DNA from: an uncultured Alphaproteobacteria bacterium
Lineage (GTDB): Bacteria > Pseudomonadota > Alphaproteobacteria > Rhizobiales > Pleomorphomonadaceae
Assembly (NCBI GenBank): GCA_937900425.1
Contig: CALCDT010000364.1
Coordinates: forward strand, 1 to 8,975
Reading direction: 5' to 3'
Length of the DNA stretch: 8,975 nucleotides
The notes below the pieces were generated by a model. That model was not told the DNA's origin. It searched no databases and was given only the letters and a program-made list of their open reading frames with translations. Within the stretch, counting starts at the first letter, position 1; the number at the start of each line of letters is the position of its first letter. This document shows, one piece after another, positions 1 through 6,119 of this stretch. A program made the translations under genes and the position numbers.

Positions 1-140
1 CCGCAGCCGAGCGCGGCGCCGCTCGCGGTGACGGCGCCGTCCGGCGCGGTGGTGACGGTGGCGGTGCCGACGCCCACGCCGGCGGCGCAGCCGGAGAGGG
101 CGAAGGCGAGAACGAGGGCGGACGGAAGGATCGGACGCAT
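1..140 (-). CDS. Short lipoprotein, partial (N-terminus only)
   Basis: Reading leftward from an ATG at 140-138, the frame stays open to the window edge and gives 46 complete residues. The first 18 form a clear lipoprotein signal: Met-Arg-Pro, a hydrophobic stretch (residues 4-15, ILPSALVLAFAL), then the lipobox LSGC with the modifiable cysteine at residue 18. After Cys18 the chain is rich in Ala, Gly, Val and Thr (AAGVGVGTATVTT), a low-complexity linker common in small alphaproteobacterial envelope lipoproteins. A GGAG ribosome site (complement of 149-152) sits 8 nt before the ATG. The mature protein is expected at the inner or outer membrane facing the periplasm. The function cannot be read from this fragment. 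It lies downstream of gbcB on the same strand, but hairpins lie between, so it is probably a separate unit. Confidence 0.72.
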   Translation of the reverse strand, partial: MRPILPSALVLAFALSGCAAGVGVGTATVTTAPDGAVTASGAALGC

Positions 141-181
141 CGGGCGGGCTCCGGTTGATCGGGAGGTCCGATCCTGCCCCC

Positions 182-249
182 CGATCCCGCCGGGATCGTG
201 ACCCGCCGCGGCACCCTCCCCGAGCCGCGGGAGCGGACCGCTCTCCCGC
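182..249. terminator. Cluster of three GC-rich hairpins after gbcB
   Basis: Three inverted repeats lie in the 131-bp gap between the gbcB stop and the lipoprotein start. Positions 182-198 form a 7-bp stem (CGATCCC/GGGATCG) with a 3-nt loop. Positions 206-230 form a 7-bp stem (CCGCGGC/GCCGCGG) with an 11-nt loop. Positions 227-249 form a 7-bp stem (GCGGGAG/CTCCCGC) with a 9-nt loop that itself holds CGG/CCG. The last two share bases and are mutually exclusive. The 227-249 hairpin begins 22 nt past the gbcB stop, a natural place to end the gbcAB transcript. No T-run follows any of them on either strand, so a classical intrinsic terminator is not shown. Confidence 0.4.
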
Positions 250-271
250 CCCGCCCGCTCCTGTCCCTCGC

Positions 272-1372
272 CTATTTGTCGATGACGAGGTCGCTCTTCG
301 GCTTGGCGCAGCAGATCAGCACCATGCCCTGGTCGATCTCGCGCTGGCGGATGCCGCCGGCGTGTTTCATGTCGACCTCGCCGGAGACGAGCTTCGACTT
401 GCAGGTGCCGCACATGCCCTTGGTGCAGGAGGCCGGCAGCCGCATGCCGGCGCGGCGCGCGGTCTCCAGCACGAAGGCGTCCTCGGCGACCTCGATCACC
501 TTCTTCGATCGCGTGAACTCGACGCGGAAGGTCTTCACCCCGCCGTCCTCGGCGGCGACCACCTCGGCGGCCACCTCCGGCTCGGCGGCGGCGAGCGTCG
601 CGAAGTCGAAGCTCTCCTCGTGGTGGCGCGCCATGTCGAAGCCGGCCTCCGCCAGCATGGCCCGCACCGCCGCCATGAACGGCGCCGGGCCGCAGACGAA
701 GACCTCGCGCGAGGCGAAGTCGGGAGCGATCAGCTTCAGCATCGCCAGCGACAGCCGGCCCGAGAAGCCGTTCCAGCGTTCGGCGACGCTGTCGGCCTCG
801 CAGATCGGGGCGAAGCGGAAGGCCGGCATGTTGCGGGCCATCAGCTCCAGCTCGGCCCGGAACACGATGTCGGCCGGCGAGCGCGCGGCGTGGACGAAGA
901 CGATGTCGCGCGGCTCGGCGAGGTCGTGGAAGGTGCGCGCCATCGACATCAGCGGGGTGACGCCGCTGCCGCCGGAGAGGAACAGGTAGCGGGGCGCCGG
1001 ATGCTCGACGCAGGTGAAGTCGCCCATCGGTCCGACCGCCCGGATTTCCGAGCCCGGCTTCAGCGTGTCGTGCAGGAAGTTGGACACCGGCCCGCCCGGC
1101 ACCCGCTTCACCGTGATGGCGATCGTACCCGGCCGGGTCGGCGCCGAGGAGATCGTGTAGCAGCGGTTGATCCGCTCGCCGGCGACGTCGAGGTCGAGGG
1201 TGAGGAACTGGCCCGGCTTGTAGGCGAAGCGCCGCGGCTCGCGCGGGGCGAGCACGAAGGTGCGCACGTCGTGCGTCTCCTCGCGGACCTCGCGCACGAC
1301 GAGGACGTCGTCGGCTTCGGGGTCCCAGAGCGGCAGGGCGGGATCGAGGAAGCCGGCGACGGCGTCGGTCAT
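272..1372 (-). CDS. gbcB: Glycine betaine demethylase reductase subunit (FAD / 2Fe-2S)
   Basis: This 366-residue protein passes electrons from NAD(P)H through FAD and a plant-type 2Fe-2S cluster to the Rieske oxygenase encoded just upstream. Domain order is an FAD-binding barrel (about 20-120), an NAD(P)-binding domain (about 125-235) and a C-terminal ferredoxin (about 280-366). The flavin motif RxYT-ISS is at 70-76, the nucleotide-binding GGSGVTP at 134-140 and the CGPAPFM motif at 227-233. The cluster ligands are Cys316, Cys321, Cys324 and Cys354, in the usual C-x4-C-x2-C-x29-C spacing. Length and order match GbcB and related class IA-like reductases. The ATG at 1372-1370 begins 17 nt after the gbcA stop with only a weak ribosome site, so translation is probably coupled to gbcA. 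The same frame stays open upstream through gbcA, but that stretch is not coding. The substrate is inferred from the partner gene; a carnitine or stachydrine system would look similar. Confidence 0.9.
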   Translation of the reverse strand: MTDAVAGFLDPALPLWDPEADDVLVVREVREETHDVRTFVLAPREPRRFAYKPGQFLTLDLDVAGERINRCYTISSAPTRPGTIAITVKRVPGGPVSNFLHDTLKPGSEIRAVGPMGDFTCVEHPAPRYLFLSGGSGVTPLMSMARTFHDLAEPRDIVFVHAARSPADIVFRAELELMARNMPAFRFAPICEADSVAERWNGFSGRLSLAMLKLIAPDFASREVFVCGPAPFMAAVRAMLAEAGFDMARHHEESFDFATLAAAEPEVAAEVVAAEDGGVKTFRVEFTRSKKVIEVAEDAFVLETARRAGMRLPASCTKGMCGTCKSKLVSGEVDMKHAGGIRQREIDQGMVLICCAKPKSDLVIDK

Positions 1373-1389
1373 CGTCAGGGATCCGTCGG

Positions 1390-2649
1390 TCAGGCGCCGT
1401 GGGCCTCGGCCATGCGGCCGACGTACCAGTTGCAGAAGCGCTCGACCAGCATCTCGGTGTGCGGCGAGTAGGGGCCGGGCTGGTAGGCCGGGCTGCGGGC
1501 GCCCTCCTGGCAGTAGCCGACGAGGGTCGAATCCTGGTCGTTGGTCGCGACCCAGACCGCCTTGAGGTTCTCCACGTCGTAGTCGACGCCCTCGACCGCG
1601 TCCTTGTGGACCAGCCACTTGGTGCGCAGCAGCGAATGCTCGGCGTCGATCGGGAACACCGCGAAGGTGACGGCGTGGTCGGCCATGAAGTGGTGCCAGC
1701 TGTTGGGCTGGGTCCAGAAGTGCAGCGCGCCCGACTTCGGGTCGTTGAACCGGCCGAGCAGCTTCCTGCAGGCCGCCTTGGTGTCGAGCGTGTGGCTCTC
1801 GGCGTCGCCGTCGAGCGGCAGCCGCTCGGTGCGGAAGCCGGTGACCATGTCGTCGAGATGCTCGAGGCAGCGCGAGGGGAAGCCCGAGGCCTCCCAGGCG
1901 CCGTGGTTGTCGTCGACGAGGCAGGCGTAGCGTTCGGCCTGCTGGCGGCCGGCCTCGTCGAGCTGCTCGGGCGCGAAGCCGAAGCCCTCGGCGAACAGCG
2001 GCACGGTCAGCTCCGGATGGTTGCCCGCGCAGTGGTAGCACTCGCGGTTGTTCTCCATGGTGAGCTTCCAGTTGCCCGGTTCGATGATGTCCATCTCGAA
2101 GGCGACCTTGGTGTTGCGAAGGTCGTGCGGGGCGAGATAGGGCGTCATCAGACCGGCCATCACCTCGAAGTCGGCCGGCGGCTCGTCGGCGAGGCAGATG
2201 AAGAGGAGACCCTCCAGCGAGCGGATGTGGACGGACTTCAGCCCGTGGCAGGAGGTGTCGAAGTCGTTGCCCATGTGCTCGGCGTAGAGCAGCTTGCCGT
2301 CGAGCCCGTAGGTCCAGGCGTGATAGCGGCAGACGAGGTTGCCGACGCTGGTCTTGGGGTCGTGGACGATGCGGGCGCCGCGGTGGCGGCAGACGTTGTG
2401 GAAGGCGACGACGTTCATGTCGTCGTCGCGCACGATCAGCACCGACGTGCCGCCGATCTCGACGACGTGGACGTCGCCGGGCTCCGGCACGTCGGCCTCG
2501 ACGGCGACGTAGATCCAGTGCCGGTGGAAGATCGTTTCCATGTCGGCGGCGAAGATCTCGGGCGAGGTGTAGAACGGCGCTTCGAGCGTGTAGCCGGGGC
2601 GGCGGCGCTTGAGGAGGGCTTTCAGCGGGGTCTGGGGCACGTCGAGCAT
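1390..2649 (-). CDS. gbcA: Glycine betaine demethylase oxygenase subunit (Rieske)
   Basis: This 419-residue Rieske non-heme iron oxygenase is predicted to turn glycine betaine into dimethylglycine and formaldehyde using O2 and electrons from GbcB. The Rieske 2Fe-2S site is C87-x-H89 and C107-x2-H110, in the text VCRHRGA and CRYHAWTYG. The mononuclear iron site begins with NNRECYHCAGNH (200-211), giving His206 and His211. The third ligand is probably an acidic residue in NDQD (370-373), which I infer. The ATG at 2649-2647 was chosen because a GGAGG ribosome site (complement of 2656-2660) stands 6 nt before it and homology-like sequence starts there. The frame is open further upstream, but that part only reads across the regulatory repeats. 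It is co-transcribed with gbcB, and a GbdR-like regulator gene lies immediately upstream. Close relatives act on stachydrine or carnitine, so the exact substrate is less certain than the family. Confidence 0.9.
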   Translation of the reverse strand: MLDVPQTPLKALLKRRRPGYTLEAPFYTSPEIFAADMETIFHRHWIYVAVEADVPEPGDVHVVEIGGTSVLIVRDDDMNVVAFHNVCRHRGARIVHDPKTSVGNLVCRYHAWTYGLDGKLLYAEHMGNDFDTSCHGLKSVHIRSLEGLLFICLADEPPADFEVMAGLMTPYLAPHDLRNTKVAFEMDIIEPGNWKLTMENNRECYHCAGNHPELTVPLFAEGFGFAPEQLDEAGRQQAERYACLVDDNHGAWEASGFPSRCLEHLDDMVTGFRTERLPLDGDAESHTLDTKAACRKLLGRFNDPKSGALHFWTQPNSWHHFMADHAVTFAVFPIDAEHSLLRTKWLVHKDAVEGVDYDVENLKAVWVATNDQDSTLVGYCQEGARSPAYQPGPYSPHTEMLVERFCNWYVGRMAEAHGA

Positions 2650-2655
2650 GGCTGG

Positions 2656-2660
2656 CCTCC
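2656..2660 (-). promoter_or_regulatory. gbcA ribosome binding site
   Basis: A GGAGG (complement of CCTCC) lies 6 nt before the ATG at 2649. It decides between this start and the upstream in-frame starts near 2754 and 2775, which have no comparable site. Confidence 0.75.
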
Positions 2661-2732
2661 ATCGGCGAGGCGGGCGCGGGGCCGCCCGCCGCCTTTCGAA
2701 TATCTCCAGACTTTGTGGCCGGATCGGGCCGT

Positions 2733-2744
2733 CGCACTTGTGCG
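2733..2744. promoter_or_regulatory. 12-bp palindrome upstream of gbcA
   Basis: CGCACTTGTGCG is an inverted repeat of CGCAC/GTGCG around a 2-nt centre, 84-95 bp before the gbcA start. Its left part overlaps GTCGCA (2731-2736), the inverted form of the TGCGAC core found twice in the neighbouring direct repeats. It may be a third, oppositely oriented regulator half-site. That role is inference. Confidence 0.4.
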
Positions 2745-2746
2745 GA

Positions 2747-2782
2747 TGCGACATGCCGGCGCCCGCGTGCGACATGTCGGCG
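2747..2782. promoter_or_regulatory. Direct repeats with 21-bp period, likely activator site for gbcAB
   Basis: TGCGACATGCCGGCG (2747-2761) and TGCGACATGTCGGCG (2768-2782) match at 14 of 15 positions and begin 21 bp apart, so they fall on the same face of the helix two turns apart. They lie 98-133 bp before the gbcA ATG and 31-66 bp past the stop of the GbdR-like gene. AraC-family activators typically bind such tandem half-sites upstream of the promoter. I could not pick out convincing -35 and -10 boxes between the repeats and gbcA, as expected for an activator-dependent promoter but not proof of one. The assignment to the neighbouring regulator is inference from position and geometry. Confidence 0.55.
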
Positions 2783-2812
2783 GGCGGCGGTTTCGGGGGG
2801 GTGGCGTGCGGC

Positions 2813-3862
2813 CTATTCGAAAACCCGCTGGCCGGCGAGGGCGCTCGTCGCCGCGGACGGGGTGACGACGCGCGAATCGGACGGCGTGAAGCCGTGCATG
2901 GCCTTGAACTGGCGCGAGAAGTGGGCGCAGTCGGCGAAGCCGGCGTCGAGGGCGATCGCCGTCACCGAGCGGTCGGTCGTGTCGAGCAGGAAGCGGGCGT
3001 AGCGCAGGCGGAGCTGGCGATAGAATTCCGCCGGCCGCTGGCCGAGCATGGTCTGGAACAGCCGCTCCAGCTGCCGGGTCGAGACCCGCAGCCGCCTGGC
3101 GATGTCGGCGATCGGTAGCGGCGTCGCGATGTTCTGCTCCATGAGCAGCAGCGCCCGTCGCACCCGCTCGTCGGCGACCTGCTCGGCGACCGGGGGATGG
3201 GGCTGGGCTTCGCCGGCGCCGCGGGCGCGGTCGAGCAGCAGCACGTGCCGGCTCTTCTGGGCGACCGAACGGCCGATGTGGCGCTCGATCAGCGCGGTGG
3301 CGAGGTCAGCCGCCCCGCCGCCGCCGGCGCAGGTGATGCGGTCGCCGTCGATGACGTAGAGCCGGTCGGCCACCGGCATGTGGTGGGGGAATTCCTCGAG
3401 GAAGTCCTGGTAGTGGTACCAGGAGACGCAGCAGCGGCGCCCGGTCATCAGCCCGGCGCGGGCGAGCACGAAGCTGCCGGTGCAGATGCCGACCAGGGGC
3501 ACGCCCGCCGCCGCGGCCCGCTTCAGGTAGGCGACGGTCTCGGCGTCGAACTGCGGGCCGGCGTGGAGCAGCCCGCCGACGACGACCACGTAGTCGAAGC
3601 GCGAGGGGTCGAGCAGGCCGGCGGTCGGCGAGACCTGGATGCCGCAGCTGGCGCGGATCGGATCGGCCCGCGCGGACATCACCTGCCAGCGGGCGAGGAT
3701 CGGCCGCGAGCGGTCGCCGTCGTCGGCGGCAAGGCGCAGGTGGTCGACGAACAGCGAGAAGGCGGACAGCGTGAAATTGGACGCGAGCAGGAAGCCGACC
3801 GACAGCGAGGGCGCCGTCTCGTCCCGCCGCTGGCCCGTCCTCGTCGTCCGCGCTTCCGCCAT
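2813..3862 (-). CDS. gbdR: GbdR-like GATase1/AraC-family transcriptional activator
   Basis: The 349-residue protein has two parts. Residues about 20-200 form a GATase1/DJ-1-like ligand-sensing domain, with the VVVVGGLL strand (93-99) and GICTGSF, whose cysteine is residue 127. Residues about 228-330 form an AraC-type DNA-binding domain with two helix-turn-helix units: PLPIADIARRLRVSTRQLERLF (about 248-269) and SVTAIALDAGFADCAHFSRQFK (about 299-320). This architecture is that of GbdR, which in Pseudomonas activates gbcA and gbcB in response to glycine betaine and dimethylglycine. Here gbcAB lie directly downstream on the same strand, with a pair of direct repeats between. The start could be ATG at 3862 or the adjoining GTG at 3865; neither has a strong ribosome site, and ATG is preferred. 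The carnitine regulator CdhR and other GlxA-family members are alternatives, made less likely by the neighbours. Confidence 0.82.
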   Translation of the reverse strand: MAEARTTRTGQRRDETAPSLSVGFLLASNFTLSAFSLFVDHLRLAADDGDRSRPILARWQVMSARADPIRASCGIQVSPTAGLLDPSRFDYVVVVGGLLHAGPQFDAETVAYLKRAAAAGVPLVGICTGSFVLARAGLMTGRRCCVSWYHYQDFLEEFPHHMPVADRLYVIDGDRITCAGGGGAADLATALIERHIGRSVAQKSRHVLLLDRARGAGEAQPHPPVAEQVADERVRRALLLMEQNIATPLPIADIARRLRVSTRQLERLFQTMLGQRPAEFYRQLRLRYARFLLDTTDRSVTAIALDAGFADCAHFSRQFKAMHGFTPSDSRVVTPSAATSALAGQRVFE

Positions 3863-3918
3863 CACCCGTCCGCTCGCTCGTCCCGGCCCTCGCCGGAGGG
3901 TCGTGCGACGATCCTACA

Positions 3919-3948
3919 GCAAAATCCGGACCGGCAAAATCCGGACCG
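3919..3948. repeat. Perfect tandem 15-bp repeat upstream of the gbdR-like gene
   Basis: The unit GCAAAATCCGGACCG occurs twice with no spacer (3919-3933, 3934-3948) and a third copy begins with GC at 3949-3950. It lies 57-86 bp before the regulator start. The AAAA blocks, 15 bp apart, are the only A/T-rich stretches in this otherwise GC-rich gap. It could be an operator, part of the promoter, or a simple slippage duplication. Confidence 0.6.
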
Positions 3949-4012
3949 GCTGGACGCGACCGGATCGGCCGGCTCGGGGAGCGGAGCGGGTGCGGCCGTT
4001 CCAGGCGGAGGG

Positions 4013-4041
4013 CGCCCGCACGGTCGCAGGACGACCGGGCG
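4013..4041 (-). terminator. Stem-loop just after the FAH-family gene
   Basis: CGGTCG (4021-4026) pairs with CGACCG (4032-4037) around a 5-nt loop. CGCC (4013-4016) pairs with GGCG (4038-4041) outside it, leaving a 4-nt bulge. This makes a 10-bp interrupted stem starting 9 nt past the hydrolase stop. No U-tract follows, so it is only a candidate terminator for the transcript coming from the right. Confidence 0.4.
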
Positions 4042-4050
4042 GACCGGAGC

Positions 4051-4908
4051 TCAGCCGAAGGCCTCCTCGAAGGCGACGACCTCCTGGCGCTGGGTGCCGA
4101 GCTTCTCGATGCCGAGGGTGACGACGTCGCCGGACTTCAGGTATTTCGGCGGCTTCATGCCGAGGCCGACGCCGGGCGGCGTGCCGGTGGTGATGATGTC
4201 GCCGGGCACCAGCGTCATGAAGCGGCTGACGTAGGAGACCATGGTCGGCACGTCGAAGATCATCGTGCGGGTGTTGCCGCGCTGGCGCTTCTCGCCGTTG
4301 ACGTCGAGCCACATGTCGAGGGCGTGGGGGTCGCCGACCTCGTCGGCCGTGACCAGCCAGGGGCCGATCGGGCCGAAGGTGTCGCAGCCCTTGCCCTTGT
4401 CCCAGGTGCCGCCGAGCTCGATCTGGTATTCGCGCTCGGAGACGTCGTTGATGCAGACGTAGCCGGCGACGTGGGCGAGCGCCTCTTCCTTCGTCACGTG
4501 GCGCGCCGTCGTGCCGATGACGATGCCGAGTTCGACCTCCCAGTCGGTCTTGGTCGAGCCCGGCGGCATCACCGTGCGGTCGTTCGGCCCGCACAGGCAC
4601 GAGGTCGCCTTCATGAAGACCACCGGCTCCTTGGGGATCGCCATGCCGGCCTCCTCGGCGTGGTCGGTGTAGTTGAGGCCGATGGCGATGAACTTCGCCA
4701 CGCCGGCCACCGGGCAGCCGATCCGCGGCTCGCCCTCGACCGCCGGCAGGCGGGAGACGTCGAGCCCGGCGAGGGCGGCGAGCGAGGCCGGCGACAGTCT
4801 CTCGCCGGTGAGATCGCCGATCAGCGGCGTCAGATCACGGATGCGGCCCTCGGCGTCGAGCAGACCGGGACGTTCGGCGCCGGGCGGGCCGTAGCGCAGC
4901 AGCTTCAT
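4051..4908 (-). CDS. Fumarylacetoacetate hydrolase-family protein, probable 2,4-diketo-3-deoxy-sugar-acid hydrolase
   Basis: This 285-residue protein belongs to the FAH superfamily, which cleaves C-C bonds of diketo or oxo acids in the cytoplasm with a divalent metal. The small N-terminal domain (about 1-65) is followed by the FAH barrel, opening with FIAIGLNYTDHAEE (73-86). Metal ligands expected for the family are visible as Glu124 and Glu126 in DWEVELG and Asp155 in INDVSERE. The GPIGPW motif is at 179-184 and TTGTPPGVG at 240-248. This is the subgroup often labelled ureidoglycolate lyase but containing the 2,4-diketo-3-deoxy-L-fuconate and -rhamnonate hydrolases. The mutarotase gene upstream on the same strand favours the sugar-acid role. 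An AGGAGG ribosome site (complement of 4919-4924) lies 10 nt before the ATG. The family is certain; the substrate is inferred. Confidence 0.85.
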   Translation of the reverse strand: MKLLRYGPPGAERPGLLDAEGRIRDLTPLIGDLTGERLSPASLAALAGLDVSRLPAVEGEPRIGCPVAGVAKFIAIGLNYTDHAEEAGMAIPKEPVVFMKATSCLCGPNDRTVMPPGSTKTDWEVELGIVIGTTARHVTKEEALAHVAGYVCINDVSEREYQIELGGTWDKGKGCDTFGPIGPWLVTADEVGDPHALDMWLDVNGEKRQRGNTRTMIFDVPTMVSYVSRFMTLVPGDIITTGTPPGVGLGMKPPKYLKSGDVVTLGIEKLGTQRQEVVAFEEAFG

Positions 4909-5003
4909 CGGACGGGTTCCTCCTCTGGATGATGTTCTGGTGGCGGGACTCGGGCAAGGGCTTCGGCTGTGGCGGCGGGCGTCGGCGGCGCCTCGCGGCG
5001 TGG

Positions 5004-5047
5004 CGCGACGAGAGGGAAACCGGGGAGCGCGGGCCCCCCGCGTCGCG
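5004..5047 (-). terminator. Nested inverted repeats between mutarotase and FAH-family genes
   Basis: CGCGGG (5028-5033) pairs with CCCGCG (5037-5042) around a 3-nt loop, 13 nt past the mutarotase stop. On the minus strand it is followed by CTCCCCGGTTTCCCTC, which is pyrimidine-rich but not a T-run. A wider pair, CGCGACG (5004-5010) and CGTCGCG (5041-5047), competes for 5041-5042, so two alternative folds are possible. It may end or attenuate transcription before the hydrolase gene. The rest of the 147-bp gap holds only the hydrolase ribosome site. Confidence 0.35.
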
Positions 5048-5055
5048 GCCGGCCG

Positions 5056-5370
5056 TCAGGGAAGGTGGAACATCGGCCGCAGCGGCACCTGGTCGGGCAC
5101 GTCGTCGGCGTCGGTCGCCATGATGTCGGCCATGAAGGCCCACCAGCGCCGCACCACCTCGCTCTGTGGCAGGGCGTCCATGCCGTGATCGTCGGTGCGA
5201 TCGAGCACGGCGAACAGGTGATGGGTCTGCGGATCGAGGAAGATGCGGTAGTTGGATACCCCCGCCGCCTTGAGCGCCGCGGCGAGCTCCGGCCAGATCG
5301 CGTCGTGGCGGGCCTTGTATGCCGCCTCCTGGCCCGGATCGAGCCGCATGCGGAAGGCGATGGTCTCCAT
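5056..5370 (-). CDS. rhaM: L-rhamnose mutarotase-family protein (RhaM/YiiL type)
   Basis: The 104-residue product is the usual length for the RhaM family, which interconverts the alpha and beta anomers of L-rhamnose and, in some members, L-fucose. Family features seen are Tyr18, the catalytic His22 in RHDAIWPEL, the YRIFLD strand (41-46), LFAVL (52-56), the RWW motif (75-77) followed by FMADIM, and the closing hydrophobic MFHLP. The ATG at 5370-5368 has a GGAGG site (complement of 5375-5379) 4 nt upstream. It lies 147 bp upstream of the FAH-family hydrolase on the same strand, and together they point to oxidative 6-deoxysugar catabolism, where the mutarotase supplies the right anomer to the sugar dehydrogenase. 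Whether rhamnose or fucose is the true substrate cannot be told from the sequence. Confidence 0.88.
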   Translation of the reverse strand: METIAFRMRLDPGQEAAYKARHDAIWPELAAALKAAGVSNYRIFLDPQTHHLFAVLDRTDDHGMDALPQSEVVRRWWAFMADIMATDADDVPDQVPLRPMFHLP

Positions 5371-5411
5371 GGGGCCTCCGGAAGTGCAGGGCGTGCGGCG
5401 CCGGGCCGGGC

Positions 5412-6119
5412 TCATTCGTCCCGATCGGTCCGGCCGGCGTCCTCCTCGCGGGCGACCAGCGCGGCCAGCGTCGCCGCCATCATCGCCAGCGCCGGCGTCG
5501 CCCCGGTCTCGGGATCGGGGTCGGCGTAGCTGTCGGCGCCGACGAGGGCGGTCGGCGGGTTGCCGCCGGGCGAGAGCGAGCAGCTGAGCGCCCACCAGCC
5601 CTCGGGCAGCAGCGTCTGGGCGTAGTGCACGGCGGTGTCGAGCGAGCGGGTCGGGTCGCCGCTGGCGATGACGTGGTCGGAGCGCGGATCGGAGCTGTTG
5701 ACGTAGGCGTAGTAGATCTGCATCAGCTCGCGGTCGAACACGTCCTGTGGCTCGGGAACCTTGCGCAGCCGCTTCAGGAACTGCTTCAGGTTGGCGAGAG
5801 GACGCTGATCGGTGGCTGCGACCAGGCGGATCTGGGCATCGACACCGACCTTTCGGCCGTCCGCGCCCTCGGGCTCGCCGAGCAGGGCCTCCTTGCGCTG
5901 CTGGACGATCTTGGCGGCGCTGCGCACGCCGTCGAGATAAGCCTCGCGACGCAGGCTTTCCTCGCGCTCGCGCATCTTCGCGATATGGTCCGCGAGCTGG
6001 GCGACGAGTGCCCCGGCTTCGCCCTTGGGATGGGCGGCGGTGAACTTGCGCGCCTTGTCGAGAAGGGTTTCGATCGAGATTGCCAGGGTCTGCTCGTCCA
6101 TCGTCACCGGTCCGGTCAT
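5412..6119 (-). CDS. Hypothetical protein, 235 residues, soluble
   Basis: I do not recognise this family. The frame has normal GC-rich codon use and ends 41 bp before the mutarotase start on the same strand, so the two may be co-transcribed. With the ATG at 6119-6117 the protein has 235 residues. A charged helical N-terminal half (about 10-80, e.g. AKMREREESLRREAYLDG) is followed by KQFLKRLRKVPEP (112-124), an aromatic patch LMQIYYAYVNSSD (132-144), LLPEGWWALSCSLS (170-183) and an Ala-rich helix near the end (205-222). No signal peptide or membrane segment is seen. Starts at 6146 (no ribosome site) and 6101 are alternatives; 6119 has a GAGG 11 nt upstream. It is transcribed divergently from the capsule genes. 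It may belong with either neighbour; no function is assigned. Confidence 0.68.
   Translation of the reverse strand: MTGPVTMDEQTLAISIETLLDKARKFTAAHPKGEAGALVAQLADHIAKMREREESLRREAYLDGVRSAAKIVQQRKEALLGEPEGADGRKVGVDAQIRLVAATDQRPLANLKQFLKRLRKVPEPQDVFDRELMQIYYAYVNSSDPRSDHVIASGDPTRSLDTAVHYAQTLLPEGWWALSCSLSPGGNPPTALVGADSYADPDPETGATPALAMMAATLAALVAREEDAGRTDRDE

Noticed and set aside
1373..2737. The gbcB reading frame remains open far upstream, giving an apparent 821-residue protein.
   Set aside because: The upstream part is gbcA read in the wrong frame, is Arg/Pro-rich with no domain, and gbcA itself fills this space with clear Rieske motifs. It is not a fusion.
2650..2775. Longer GbcA start at 2775 or 2754 (MSHAGAGMSH...).
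   Set aside because: The extra residues merely translate the direct repeats, have no ribosome site and are unlike the family N-terminus; the 2649 start has GGAGG at 6 nt.
1399..2865. Plus-strand open frame of 488 codons opposite gbcA.
   Set aside because: Its product is a low-complexity Val/Gly/Glu/Asp-rich chain with no motif, as expected for the antisense of a GC-rich gene.
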